Source: CAWBRT01 sp963832785 (GTDB lineage: Bacteria > Acidobacteriota > Terriglobia > Terriglobales > Acidobacteriaceae). From it: DNA of 64,000 nucleotides. A program made the position numbers and the translations under genes. This document shows positions 36,123 to 45,492 of the stretch, one piece after another. A model generated the notes under the pieces. The model was not told where the DNA came from. It saw only the letters and a program-made list of their open reading frames with translations, and made no database searches. Location: assembly GCA_963832785.1 (NCBI GenBank), contig CAWHVF010000007.1, forward strand, positions 124,001-188,000, in the 5' to 3' direction. Every line of letters starts with the position of its first letter. Position 1 is the stretch's first letter.

Positions 36123-36401
36123 TCTTTCAGCGTGAGCGCGAGTTCTCCGGAAGCGGTGGACGAACACCGAAAAGAAGCGAACTCCAAATGCAGCCAAGCT
36201 AGCAATCTACTTCAAGCGAGGGCAGAAGGGAATCTGATCGAGTTTGACGATAGTGTTGGTTACACCGCACTCATCATTCAGGGGCACTATCCTCAGCGGT
36301 ATATGAATAACAGGGTAGGTAGAGTTTTATGCCTTTTTAACAGGACAACTCGTAAGGCCTATGTGGCTGAGATTACAACTGACTTAGGCACAAGACCTTA
36401 A
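36066..36401 (+). CDS. Small membrane-anchored hypothetical protein
   Basis: This 111-residue protein has an N-terminal membrane helix (MGKGLGIAVLIFAALAIVIS) and then a soluble part without recognised domain (KEANSKCSQASNLLQARAEG ...). A strong TTGGAGGA ribosome site precedes the ATG. The N-terminal 19 residues are nearly identical to those of the next gene. It may be a chimera produced when the start of the downstream gene was copied in front of another coding segment. Confidence 0.5.
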   Translation: MGKGLGIAVLIFAALAIVISFSVSASSPEAVDEHRKEANSKCSQASNLLQARAEGNLIEFDDSVGYTALIIQGHYPQRYMNNRVGRVLCLFNRTTRKAYVAEITTDLGTRP

Positions 36402-36462
36402 TGAAGAATCAAGAAGCTTACATGTAGAGGGCCGAACCCGCGAACCTTCACATTTATAAACA

Positions 36463-36530
36463 TTGGAGGATTGTATGGGAAAAGGCTTAGGAATTGCCTT
36501 ACTGATTTTTGCAGCCCTCGCCATTGTCAT
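36463..36530 (+). repeat. Duplicated 5' gene segment, copy B
   Basis: This is the partner of the segment at 36053. It includes the TTGGAGGAT ribosome site and the codons for MGKGLGIALLIFAALAIVI. Differences are mostly synonymous, which suggests an old duplicate under protein-level constraint. Confidence 0.7.
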
Positions 36531-36834
36531 TCCGATCTGGGGAATCTATCTCGGCATCATCACCGCGCTTCTGGGCATCGCGGTAGCGGCGCTCAAAGAA
36601 AAGGCATTGGCGGTAGCAATAGGTGTGCTCAACATCCTGAACGCCGTTTTCATGACACCCTCTCTTAAGATCGCCAGCGCCGGAGAACAGCTTGCGAATC
36701 GCGGCGCAACCAGCCAAATGGAAGGCGTGTTCTGGCTTTGGGTCGGGGCAGCGGCGGTATCCCTCGTTGTGGCGTTGGTGGCCGGTAGGAAGAAAGAGGA
36801 GCAAGCGAAGAGCACCGGAGCGGGAGGCGACTAA
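36475..36834 (+). CDS. Small integral membrane protein, unknown
   Basis: This 119-residue protein has about four hydrophobic segments: MGKGLGIALLIFAALAIVIP, IYLGIITALLGIAVAAL, an ALAVAIGVLNILNAVFM stretch and VFWLWVGAAAVSLVVALVAG. A charged tail rich in Lys/Glu follows. The start at 36475 follows TTGGAGGAT; an upstream in-frame ATG at 36463 is unlikely. No function is known. It lies in a plus-strand run of small envelope proteins. Confidence 0.6.
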   Translation: MGKGLGIALLIFAALAIVIPIWGIYLGIITALLGIAVAALKEKALAVAIGVLNILNAVFMTPSLKIASAGEQLANRGATSQMEGVFWLWVGAAAVSLVVALVAGRKKEEQAKSTGAGGD

Positions 36835-36902
36835 ACACGCTATGAAAAAACCCCTCATGGTGCTTTTCGCGGTCGCGACCGTAGCGGAGGCTTAGGGGCA
36901 TA

Positions 36903-37349
36903 ATGAGAACCAACTCCAGATCACTATTCTCAGCTGTTCTGGTCGCTGTTCTGCTGTCGCTGACTTCAGCCAAATGCTACGCCGCCGAGTATAAGTGCGA
37001 GTACGCGGTGTCAACTGAGCGGGTGTACGAGGCGACCCTGGAGGTCGCTCAGGAACACTACAAGCTGGACAAGAAGTCAGTGGATGCGGCCGGGCACACA
37101 TTCAAGTTTAAGACCGGCGTCGGCATGAGGAGTTGGGGCTTAGTAGGCGATGGCACGGTCATCAATGCGGAGTCGGAGGGCCATTCCGTCCTGATTCTGA
37201 AGATTCACTCCAAGGCGGGGAGCCTCATCGAGCCCACCACCGATGGGGCAGTAGGCCAAACCGGCAAGAAGTTTCTCGACGCCGTTCAACTGAAATCAGT
37301 GGGCGGAAGCCGGCCGATTCGAGGGAATAAAGGCGAACTGCAAAATTGA
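36903..37349 (+). CDS. Small secreted hypothetical protein
   Basis: This 148-residue protein has a typical signal peptide (LFSAVLVAVLLSLTSAKCYA, cleavage near residue 28). The mature part, with EYKCEYAVSTERVYEATLEV and a glycine-containing GVGMRSWGLVGDGTVINAES, looks like a small beta-rich domain. There is one Cys in the mature part and no lipobox. The function is unknown. It is 67 bp downstream of the membrane-protein gene and 63 bp upstream of the next secreted protein, so co-transcription is likely. Confidence 0.6.
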   Translation: MRTNSRSLFSAVLVAVLLSLTSAKCYAAEYKCEYAVSTERVYEATLEVAQEHYKLDKKSVDAAGHTFKFKTGVGMRSWGLVGDGTVINAESEGHSVLILKIHSKAGSLIEPTTDGAVGQTGKKFLDAVQLKSVGGSRPIRGNKGELQN

Positions 37350-37412
37350 AGCCAACGGATTGCTACAAAGAGCTTGGCTGGGAAAAGCTCAAGTGAACGT
37401 AACGGAGAAATT

Positions 37413-38828
37413 ATGAAATGCTCCAGGCCTGAGTTTCGCTCTATTGTGTTAGTGCTTCTTATCAGCACCCTAACGATGGTCGGCTGGTCGCAAGAAAAAT
37501 CGGCGGCCCCCGAGTTCTTCGGATTCTATGCTACAGACGGCGGTCGCCTCGTCGCACTTTATGAAGGACAAGGGGCACAACCGGCGATAAAATCCACGGA
37601 AATATATTCGGTTCCCAAGAAGAGCCTGTTTCCGAGCAATCTGCCTCAGATTTCACCCTCATCCCGGTTCATCGTCTATTACATGAACGCAGGAGAGATG
37701 ATGCAGAGCATCACCCTTCATCGGATGCCATTCCTGCGATATGTCATTGAGCAAGCAGACCCCGCTCAAGCCGGATACGCGGTTCTCGGCGGAGCCCGTC
37801 AGCCAAGCGAGCAGGTCGTGGCTACGGTCGGCAAGCCAATGCTCGCGCGAGTCGCCGAACTGCAATACCAACTCCTCGCCAAGCCGGTGCCCAACCAACC
37901 GCAGATGGTGGAACTGGTGCCGAGAACACCGCTCGCACCAGGGTTCTATGTCGCCTCCTATGGCCCCGCAGGAAAGGCTGGTTGGCACGCTTGGTTTGCC
38001 GTGGCTTCGCCCGATGCCAGCGACCAACCCTATTGCATCGATCTCGTGATGATGGGCGGGTACGGGGGCATGTTCTTCAATGCGAATTCCGAACTCACGC
38101 AGACCGCACCACTTCTCACAAGAGAGCACTACCGCACGTGCACCATGAATCAGGGCACAGCGGCACCCGGCGCGCGGGTTGCGGACAATACGCCTGCCGT
38201 CGCATCTTGTGCCGATTACGACAGTTGCATACAGCATGGCGTCGCCTCTTTCCGATCGGCAGCATTTGGGCAGGCGCTCGCAGATTTCAAAAAGGCAGCG
38301 GAACACAACCCCAAGATGGCGATCCCGTGGATGTGGGTCGGCAACACCCAGTTAGCGATGGGCCAACTCCAGGAATTTCGTGCGGCGTGGGACAAAGTCT
38401 TGGAACTAAAGACGCCCCTGCCCGTTCCGGCATGCCGCGAAAAGAGCGTCCAGACGTGCGACATGGGCGACCTGCAAATCGGCCCTGAGAACGTGGCCTT
38501 CCTTATGAAAGGGCAGATTATCTTTGACGTACCGGCTTCACAGGTGAACGTCCGAGGCACGACCGTGTATCGTCCTGGAGGCATAACGATCCCGCACATT
38601 TCATTTGGGATCGATGTTGGCAAAAAGAAATACAAGTTCAGTGTTTCGCCATACGGAATCGGTTGCAATGTGCACAGCATTCTCGCGTGCCCACAGCAAG
38701 GCATGGACCAGCAAGCAGCTATTAGCGAATACCTAGAGAAAACCATTGCGAAGATTGCCGGGACTTCTCCAGGCGCAGGACTACAGGCAGCGCCAGCAAC
38801 GTCTAAGGCAGCGAAATCCGAGCGATGA
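37413..38828 (+). CDS. Secreted TPR-containing hypothetical protein
   Basis: The protein of about 471 residues starts at ATG 37413 after an ACGGAGAAAT site, with a signal peptide (FRSIVLVLLISTLTMVGWSQ). The N-terminal 240 residues are beta-rich and unrecognised. Residues about 260-330 contain a tetratricopeptide-like pair of helices (VASFRSAAFGQALADFKKAA, EHNPKMAIPWMWVGNTQLAM). The C-terminus has a domain with paired cysteines (CREKSVQTC, GCNVHSILAC). It is probably periplasmic. Similar proteins occur in Acidobacteriota, and no role is known. Confidence 0.6.
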   Translation: MKCSRPEFRSIVLVLLISTLTMVGWSQEKSAAPEFFGFYATDGGRLVALYEGQGAQPAIKSTEIYSVPKKSLFPSNLPQISPSSRFIVYYMNAGEMMQSITLHRMPFLRYVIEQADPAQAGYAVLGGARQPSEQVVATVGKPMLARVAELQYQLLAKPVPNQPQMVELVPRTPLAPGFYVASYGPAGKAGWHAWFAVASPDASDQPYCIDLVMMGGYGGMFFNANSELTQTAPLLTREHYRTCTMNQGTAAPGARVADNTPAVASCADYDSCIQHGVASFRSAAFGQALADFKKAAEHNPKMAIPWMWVGNTQLAMGQLQEFRAAWDKVLELKTPLPVPACREKSVQTCDMGDLQIGPENVAFLMKGQIIFDVPASQVNVRGTTVYRPGGITIPHISFGIDVGKKKYKFSVSPYGIGCNVHSILACPQQGMDQQAAISEYLEKTIAKIAGTSPGAGLQAAPATSKAAKSER

Positions 38829-39102
38829 CTCGAATCCAGCGAGCTGCAGGCAGAGTGTGCTCAGTAACTTTTGGGGGTCCGGCACCAACTTTTCCACGCC
38901 CATATTACGGCGTTGATTCAACTTGCAATCACTCGCTACCGGACCGCTAATGAAAAGCTTGATTTTAGCCTCAACGGACGCGGCCTAATGAACGAATTGG
39001 TATTAGAGCACGAGAAATTAGTTGGCGCTCTCACTGCACAATTGCATTTCTACACCGCGCTGTTATCATATAAATGTTCCTACCTCCCTATACACAACCC
39101 CC

Positions 39103-39678
39103 ATGTCCAATCAATCACGGTTTGTGTTGCGCACTATGCTGTTTTGGCTAGTTGTCGCAACCATTATTTCTCCTCCATTACTCCTGTATATGTGGTTCGG
39201 ACACGTCGACTGCACCGTGGGCAGACAACATACTCCCGTTCCGTGCTCGACGGCTTGGAAAGTTGTGGCGACGTTGGAGGCCGGAATTTTTATTCCATTG
39301 GCATGGCGGTTCTATGGCTATCTAAAAAAGCGGGCCAAATATAAAGAGCAGCAGATTGCCGTGGACCAAATGGCGGAGCCGGTTGTGCCCGTTCCTCGGC
39401 AACCTTATATGGATGTGGTTGATAAGGCGCTATCCGGAGGATATAAGCCGGTATCTGTGATGTTCAAATACGAAGGTTGGAAGCTGAGGATCGAAGCAAT
39501 TATTACCTTTGCAGTGGGCGTCGTGGTAATCCTTGTTGGACTTGTGTTCGCATTATTGTTTAGAGGAGCTGCCCTCTTGTTCGCTGTTTCCTTACTTGCG
39601 CTCGGGCTCATTGGCGTATTCGGAGGGCGGTATTACTGGAAAAGAGCGAAATCCCTCGTACAAGGGAAGTTTGACTAA
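39103..39678 (+). CDS. Integral membrane hypothetical protein
   Basis: The protein of about 191 residues starts at 39103 (MSNQSRFVLR). It has two N-terminal membrane helices (MLFWLVVATIISPPLLLYMW; VVATLEAGIFIPLAWRFYGY), a soluble linker of about 60 residues, and two C-terminal helices (IITFAVGVVVILVGLVFALL; ALLFAVSLLALGLIGVFGGR). No family is recognised. The overlapping frame starting at 38871 is out of register and is discounted because it lacks these hydrophobic segments. Confidence 0.55.
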   Translation: MSNQSRFVLRTMLFWLVVATIISPPLLLYMWFGHVDCTVGRQHTPVPCSTAWKVVATLEAGIFIPLAWRFYGYLKKRAKYKEQQIAVDQMAEPVVPVPRQPYMDVVDKALSGGYKPVSVMFKYEGWKLRIEAIITFAVGVVVILVGLVFALLFRGAALLFAVSLLALGLIGVFGGRYYWKRAKSLVQGKFD

Positions 39679-39857
39679 AGTATCTGTGCGCAAAAGGAAT
39701 TTGCAGAAAGGGATTCTACGCGCCACGGTGAGGCAAGCCACAGTGCTGTAATTCAGGGTTCCTTTTTCGGGTAGTTGGTCGGATTAGGGCGAATTCGGGC
39801 TCCTAATCTCTTATTCGAGCGGTTGTGCGGTAAATCCAGTTGTAAAGGAGCCAGTGC

Positions 39858-42788
39858 ATGCCATCGCGTTGCACCGCACTATTAACTTATCTCGCCTTAT
39901 CATTATGCCTTTCCTTAGTTACCTGCTCGGGCGGCGGAAGTACAGTATCGACAGTAAATCCAGGCACTCTGACCGTGAATATCATCGATCTGCCGCCGGG
40001 CGTGGCAGCAAACGTCAGCGTTACGGACCCGAATGGACAGGTTCTACAGCTAGTATCCAGCCAAACTCTAACGACGACGACGGCGGGTGTCTACAACGTG
40101 ACTGCCTCGTCCGTACCGGTCGGTACAAGCACGTATCACGCCACGGCCCCGACCCAGCAGGTCACTATGACGGCGGACGGGACGGCGACTGTAACGGTCG
40201 ATTACTACAACATTATTCCCAACACAACCAAGGTGTTGGATCAGACCGGAACGCAGAGTCTGATGCTGTCACCGGATGGCAATACGCTGCAGATTTCCAG
40301 TTCAAGCAATGTAGCTCTATCTCTCAAGCCAGGCGACGTGCTAGTTGTCCCACCTAGTGCCGCTGCTCCCGATGGCTTGTTACGCAAAGTATTGTCGGTA
40401 AGCGATTCGGGCGGAATAGTTGTGGTCGTAACGGCACCGGCCACCCTCGCCGACGAGGTTACACGCGCCCAGATCAGTGCTGGTGTTCCAATCGTTGCGG
40501 GCCAACAGGCTTCCCAGCACTACAATGCTCGACGTGCACTTTTGCGGCAGGGCTCAATCGGAGACCCATGTACGGGGGATTCCAGCACAACCGCAATACC
40601 ATTTAGCGTTTCGCTTTCGCCGGACTCGGCTGGCCACACAGTTACAGCGACCGGTGATTTGGAGGTTTGTGCTCTTCAGATAATCTATAAATTCGATTCT
40701 GTCGCTAAAACTGTCGAACTTGCGGCGAACGTGCAGGAATATTCGCAAATTGTTGTTCAAGGACAATATTCCGGAGATATCGATCAATCGATTCCACTTA
40801 GTGCGACGGAGTTGGCAACTCAAGTCGTCTGCCTTGGAAATAATAACTGCCAAGCCGCGCTGGACCTCGGCGATACGATTGGCGGAAACCTGGCGGCATT
40901 TGTCATCAAACCCGTCATCAGTCCATCTATTGGAATGCGGGGCAATGCCTCTGGTGCATTATATCTGGGCGGCGAAGAAGGCGGCGGGCTGCAGGCAGGC
41001 TTAAGTGTCCAGAACGATTCTGTCTCAAACATTTCTTATTCAACTCTCCAGGCAGCATCGTTTCCAACCGGCCTTGACGCAAACGTTAATCTAAAGGGCT
41101 TCATTGAATGGCAGCTTGGCTTTCAGGTGTTTGGGTCGGTTACAGGGTACGTTACTCCGCGAGATTTCACACAGCTAAATGCGGATACAAATAATAATCC
41201 GTGGTGGACGCTTCAAGTCGGCGGTGAGGCACAAGCTGGCATTGTCGTAAGCCTCCTGGGGTTTTTCGCACACGACTATTCGACGCCAGAGTTCCAACTA
41301 TTTTCCCATACTGTGGCTAGCGCGGTAGGCCCATTTTCTGGTCTCCCAATCTTGACCACAATAACGCCCAATGCCTGTTTGCAGAATAGTTCGGCTCAAA
41401 ACATTAGCCTCGCCGGATCGAATTTCGTTCCGGGTGCAGTGGCCAGCTTTAATGGTACTTCGCTCCTCACAACATATGGTGATCCGACTACCCTAACGGC
41501 AGTGCTCCCCGCAGGTGCTCTACTGGTATCCGGCTCGTACCCTCTGATGGTCACCAACCCAGATGCTTCCGGTTCGGTTTCAAATTCACTTTCTTTCACC
41601 GTTGTTAGTCTTCCAACCGGCAGCATCACGATTAACCCGACATCTGCAACTGTTCCTGAAGGTGCAATCAAAGCCTTTGCGGCCACTGTCACCGGTGGCG
41701 GCAATGTGACGTGGAGCATGCAGGAGGGAGTGACAGGCGGCACAGTCATTGGGGGAGTTTACACGGCCCCAAACACGACAGGAACTTTCCACGTCATCGC
41801 CGCTAATGCTCTTGATTCGTCCAAAACTGCATCCGCTACAATAACTGTGGTTCTGCCGGAGCAGGGACTTGCACGACTCACGAACGACCCCGCGACGGAT
41901 GACCGTCCCGCATGGTCGCCTCAAGGGAATACAATTGCATTTATCTCGACAAGCGGGCATTCGGTGGCAGGTATCTACGATCTCTGGGCAATTGCGCCCG
42001 ATGGCTCCAACGTACGCCAATTGACGAGCGTCCCCGATGTTGCGTTCTCTTTTGGGGTTGCGAGCCTTGCTTGGATTGGTAGCTCCGGCAATTTCTATAT
42101 TCTCGACACGCCGTCGTTGTGGTACTGGTATTTATTCCCGCTCTCAATTACCACCAGCTTGCCGGTTGATCCCACAACCCTGACCGCGATAATGTCTGTT
42201 CCTGGCGGATTAGGAAGTAGTTGGCTTGCAGTCTCTCCGGACGGCACATCCGCCGCCTGGGACACGACAACCACCCAAAATGCGACCTGTCCATCATCCA
42301 CGCAACTACGCCTTGCGGCAACGAGTTCGCTCACAGGACAGGACACGACGGTAGCGGGTAACCTGATAGCTACAGGCACTCTGAATTGTGGCACCTACGG
42401 CGGTGAGTCGATCATGGGCGTGTCGTTCTCTCCGGATGGCTCCCAGATCGTGATTTCCCGGACTCCCGATCCCAACTATTATGGTTTCGACTTGGAAATC
42501 TATAAAACCGATGGGACCTTTATACAGAAGCTCATGAATAACGGGGGTGGGCCGACGCCGGTAATCAATAACACGCCGAGCTGGTCGTCGGATAACCGCA
42601 TCGCGTTCGCTTCTAACAGTACCGGTCAATATCAGATATATACGATCAATCCAGACGGATCCAATCTGACGCAGATCACCACCAACGGCGGCACATCGCC
42701 GAGTTGGTCGTCCGACGCTTCGAAGATTGCATTTGCATCTGACCGAACCGGCAACTCGCAGATTTATACAATTCCGGCACCACACTGA
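39858..42788 (+). CDS. Large PD40/TolB-like-repeat lipoprotein with IPT and Ig-like domains
   Basis: This 976-residue secreted protein has AAGGAG upstream of its start and a lipoprotein signal ending LSLVTC (Cys23). Residues about 35-120 form a beta-sandwich, and 120-490 a long beta-rich region without assignment. An IPT/TIG domain follows (ITPNACLQNSSAQNISLAGS, about 495-575), then a bacterial Ig-like domain (ITINPTSATVPEGAIKAFAA, about 580-665), then PD40/TolB-type beta-propeller repeats to the end (RPAWSPQGNTIAFIS, PSWSSDNRIAFASNSTGQYQ, ASKIAFASDRTGNSQIYTI). It probably faces outward and binds protein or carbohydrate. IS copy 2 begins 82 bp after its stop. Confidence 0.75.
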   Translation: MPSRCTALLTYLALSLCLSLVTCSGGGSTVSTVNPGTLTVNIIDLPPGVAANVSVTDPNGQVLQLVSSQTLTTTTAGVYNVTASSVPVGTSTYHATAPTQQVTMTADGTATVTVDYYNIIPNTTKVLDQTGTQSLMLSPDGNTLQISSSSNVALSLKPGDVLVVPPSAAAPDGLLRKVLSVSDSGGIVVVVTAPATLADEVTRAQISAGVPIVAGQQASQHYNARRALLRQGSIGDPCTGDSSTTAIPFSVSLSPDSAGHTVTATGDLEVCALQIIYKFDSVAKTVELAANVQEYSQIVVQGQYSGDIDQSIPLSATELATQVVCLGNNNCQAALDLGDTIGGNLAAFVIKPVISPSIGMRGNASGALYLGGEEGGGLQAGLSVQNDSVSNISYSTLQAASFPTGLDANVNLKGFIEWQLGFQVFGSVTGYVTPRDFTQLNADTNNNPWWTLQVGGEAQAGIVVSLLGFFAHDYSTPEFQLFSHTVASAVGPFSGLPILTTITPNACLQNSSAQNISLAGSNFVPGAVASFNGTSLLTTYGDPTTLTAVLPAGALLVSGSYPLMVTNPDASGSVSNSLSFTVVSLPTGSITINPTSATVPEGAIKAFAATVTGGGNVTWSMQEGVTGGTVIGGVYTAPNTTGTFHVIAANALDSSKTASATITVVLPEQGLARLTNDPATDDRPAWSPQGNTIAFISTSGHSVAGIYDLWAIAPDGSNVRQLTSVPDVAFSFGVASLAWIGSSGNFYILDTPSLWYWYLFPLSITTSLPVDPTTLTAIMSVPGGLGSSWLAVSPDGTSAAWDTTTTQNATCPSSTQLRLAATSSLTGQDTTVAGNLIATGTLNCGTYGGESIMGVSFSPDGSQIVISRTPDPNYYGFDLEIYKTDGTFIQKLMNNGGGPTPVINNTPSWSSDNRIAFASNSTGQYQIYTINPDGSNLTQITTNGGTSPSWSSDASKIAFASDRTGNSQIYTIPAPH

Positions 42789-42933
42789 CCGGCATGGGGA
42801 GCTGTTCCAAACTTTCTTGAGGGAGGCCTTGGCTTGTCGAAAGCACGATTTACTTCGGAAGGCCACGCGTGGACTGACCCCCTAGGATGAGACACTCCGG
42901 TTTGCGACACTTGGCAGGGAAAGGAGCTGCTGA

Positions 42934-43272
42934 GTGGCCAAAAGGCGAGTCAACAAATACCCGAAGGCGTTCCGGCAGATGGCTTTGGAGCGGATGCGGA
43001 CCTGCGATAACGTATCGGCTCTGGCCCAGGAACTGGGGGTAGATCGCACGGTTTTGTATCACTGGCGGGATCTGGCCCCAGGCGAAGCGGGAATGACGGC
43101 CGCCTCTCCGGTGCGTGAGCTTCGCAAAGAAATTCGCGATTTGAAGCGCGTACTGGCGGAGAAGGCGTTGGAAGTGGATTTTTTCAAAGGTGCCTTGCAA
43201 AAAGTCGAGGCTCGACGCCAGAAAGACAGCGGTACTGGCGCGACGGCATCTACGACCAAATCCGAGAAATGA
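42934..43272 (+). CDS. IS3-family transposase OrfA (copy 2)
   Basis: The protein is identical in translation to the copy-1 OrfA: helix-turn-helix (SALAQELGVDRTVLYHWRD) plus coiled coil. It begins at GTG. The heptamer T_TTT_TTC at 43179-43185 is in its zero frame. The -1 frame remains open from 43185 to the OrfB start at 43269, the arrangement used by IS3 elements for a programmed -1 frameshift. Confidence 0.93.
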   Translation: MAKRRVNKYPKAFRQMALERMRTCDNVSALAQELGVDRTVLYHWRDLAPGEAGMTAASPVRELRKEIRDLKRVLAEKALEVDFFKGALQKVEARRQKDSGTGATASTTKSEK

Positions 43273-44273
43273 TGCCGATGCAAGGCGGCCTGGGTATCGA
43301 GCGCATGTGTACATTGGCACGGGTCAGCCGTGCTGGCTTCTATCGGTTGCTGCAGGAACAGGTGCCGGTGGAAGAAAGCATGGAGGTACGGTCGGCGATC
43401 CAGCAGATTGCCCTGGAACATAAGCGACGTTATGGATATCGGCGGGTAACGAAGGAGCTGAGGCGCCGCGGGATGGTGGTCAATCGCAAGCGGGTGGCGG
43501 CCATCATGCGAGAGGATAATCTGCTCGCGGTGCAGCCCAAGCGCTTCGTGCGGACCACGGATTCCAGTCACGGACTGGAGATCTATGTGAACTTGGCGCG
43601 GCGGATGACGCTGACGGGCATGGATCAGCTATGGATCGCGGACATTACCTACATCCGGCTGAAGGCCGAGTTTGTTTACCTGGCGCTCATTCTCGACGCC
43701 TTCTCCCGCAAAGTTGTGGGATGGAAGCTGGACCGCACCTTGGCGAGCCGGTTGGCAACCGAGGCACTGGAGATGGCCATCGGGAAACGGCAGCCACAGC
43801 CAGGCTTGGTGCACCATTCCGATCGCGGCATCCAGTACGCTTCTGGAGAGTACGTCGCGATTCTGAACAAGTACGGCATGGTCCCCAGCATGAGCCGGCC
43901 CGCCAACCCGTACGACAATGCCAGCTGCGAGAGCTTCATCAAGACGCTGAAGCGGGAAGAGATTTATGCCAACGAGTACGAGGAACTGGAACAGCTGAGA
44001 GACAACCTCGAGGAGTTCATTGAGCGCTATTACAATCGGAAGCGGTTGCATTCCGCTTTAGGCTACCGCTCTCCAGAGGAATTCGAAGAGCAAGTCCGGC
44101 GAGAGCACGAAACGACGACAACACTCGGTGCTACAGTGAGTTTCTTGGCTGAGCCGGGGGAGGATTCTTCGACAGAGATGACCGGGGAAGGGACTCAAAC
44201 GCCGTCCCTTCCCCAGACCCCTACCCTGCTGAAAGTCAACGAGATGAGTTCTGGAGGTAAGCAGTGTCGTTAA
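43269..44273 (+). CDS. IS3-family transposase OrfB, DDE integrase (copy 2)
   Basis: The 334-residue catalytic subunit matches the copy-1 OrfB. The DDE triad context is WIADITYI, HHSDRGIQYAS and CESFIKTLK. The ATG overlaps the OrfA stop by 4 bp, but conserved family residues encoded upstream in the same frame show that the natural product is an OrfAB fusion made by frameshifting. Both copies look intact, so the element may still be mobile. Confidence 0.93.
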   Translation: MMPMQGGLGIERMCTLARVSRAGFYRLLQEQVPVEESMEVRSAIQQIALEHKRRYGYRRVTKELRRRGMVVNRKRVAAIMREDNLLAVQPKRFVRTTDSSHGLEIYVNLARRMTLTGMDQLWIADITYIRLKAEFVYLALILDAFSRKVVGWKLDRTLASRLATEALEMAIGKRQPQPGLVHHSDRGIQYASGEYVAILNKYGMVPSMSRPANPYDNASCESFIKTLKREEIYANEYEELEQLRDNLEEFIERYYNRKRLHSALGYRSPEEFEEQVRREHETTTTLGATVSFLAEPGEDSSTEMTGEGTQTPSLPQTPTLLKVNEMSSGGKQCR

Positions 44274-44453
44274 GTGTGAAAGACCAAATTGTCTCACGGG
44301 ATGGGTTCACAAAATGAAGGTCTGCTAAGTGTCGAAACGGAAATTGTCTCAGGAGAGGGGGTCACCCCAGGTGGCTGTGGGCGATTTTGTGGCGGTGAGA
44401 GCACCCAGAAGCAACAGACTTCACCAGCGTTCAACAAGGAGGCTGCAACAGGT

Positions 44454-44971
44454 TCAACAGTAATTACTTAGAAACAACAGAATTCCAATGCTGGCCTGCC
44501 CTTTGTGCAGCACCATGCGCGAGAGAACACTGATGACCAGCACGAAAAAGGTGACAAACAACGCCGCCGCGTAAGCGAGAGCATGCGCGCTGGCGAAGGG
44601 CTCAGTGATGAAGGCCTAAATCGCGTAGGTTAACCGATCGGCTCGTTGGTGAGATGGCCGCCCCAGAGATAGTTGGACCAGCCAGCAGTATAGAGTAGCG
44701 GCGCCGTCTCTCCGACCGAGATGGCGAACGCAAGTAAAATGCCGGTCGGAATGCCCGGCAGCGCCATCTGCAGGCTGATGCGCATGGCCACTTTGCCCTC
44801 CGTAGCGCCCAAGGCCAAGGCTGCTTCGCGAAAGGTACGCGGTACCTGGCGAAGAGCCATCTCGCTGGTACAGCTGATATACGGGAGCGCGATGATAGCG
44901 AGCGCAACGCTGCCCGCCGTGACCGAAAACTTCCATCCGAGCCACGCGACCATGGTGACATAGCCGAAGTA
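44454..44971 (-). pseudogene. pstA: Phosphate ABC permease PstA, decayed
   Basis: The minus strand reads a PstA core (ALPYISCTSEMALRQVPRTF, ALALGATEGKVAMRISLQMA, VGETAPLLYTAGWSNYLWGG), then breaks. The frame with EPIG stops, the neighbouring frame continues LTYAI to an amber codon where a Trp is expected, and the last part AFITEPFASAHALAYAAALF ends near 44454. The N-terminal 100 or so residues are missing, because the sequence joins straight onto the PstC tail. Deletion, frameshift and nonsense changes make it non-functional. Confidence 0.75.
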
Positions 44972-45492
44972 GCCGTTCACGACGATGGAAATCAAGCAGA
45001 GCACTATTGCCACCTCGGCGAGCGAACGTACCGCCATGCCGGTCGGGTCCAGTAGCGCGCTGTCGAGCTGCGACACTATGAAAGAGGCCATGGTGGAGAT
45101 CGGCGCGTAGATGTTGCCGGGTAAGTAATTCAGCGCATTGCCGCTGATCATGAGAATGGCCATGGTCTCGCCGAGTGCGCGGCCGGTGGCGAGAATCTGG
45201 AACCAATCACCACTCGGCGCACATTCGGCAGCAAGACGGTCCACAGCGCCTCAAAACGAGTCGCGCCCAGCGCCAGCGCACCCTCGCGAAGCCCGGCCTC
45301 CTGGCTGACAAGCGCATCGCGCACGGTCGCCGTAATCAAGGGCACGATCATCAGCGTGAGCACGCAGCCGGCGGTAAGCAGCCCGTAGCCGCTGCCTGCC
45401 GGACCGCCGAAAAAAGGGATGAAGCCGAGCCATTGGACCATGAGCGGGGAAAGATGATAACCAAGGAATGGAATCACCACCACGTATCCCCA
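44972..45492 (-). pseudogene. pstC: Phosphate ABC permease PstC, decayed
   Basis: Two frames supply a PstC middle and end: WLGFIPFFGGPAGSGYGLLT, LITATVRDALVSQEAGLREG and ALALGATRFEALWTVLLP. A frameshift near 45200 leads into ILATGRALGETMAILMISGN and VRSLAEVAIVLCLISIVVNG. The N-terminal third is absent, and the first residues are fused in frame to PstS sequence (GDTFIFTHL joined to WGYVVVIPF). The C-terminus runs directly into PstA. The gene order pstS-pstC-pstA is the normal one, so this is a compressed remnant of a real operon. Confidence 0.75.

Larger units (their letters stand above)
42870..44368 (+). mobile_element. IS3-family insertion sequence, copy 2
   Basis: This 1,499-bp element is nearly identical to copy 1 but lies in the opposite orientation. 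The same terminal repeats are present (TGGACTGACC... and ...GGTCACCCCA). The bases next to its ends (CGCG on the left, GGTG on the right) are not a target duplicate, unlike copy 1. One flank has therefore been lost, and the decayed pst genes to its right fit an IS-adjacent deletion. Confidence 0.93.

Noticed and set aside
38871..39344. 157-codon plus-strand frame
   Set aside because: It overlaps the four-helix membrane protein in another frame and lacks a plausible composition.
29881..44368. Composite transposon bounded by the two IS3-family copies
   Set aside because: The outer flanks (ACTC on the left, GGTG on the right) do not match, and copy 1 has its own complete target duplicate inside a prepilin gene, so the copies inserted independently.
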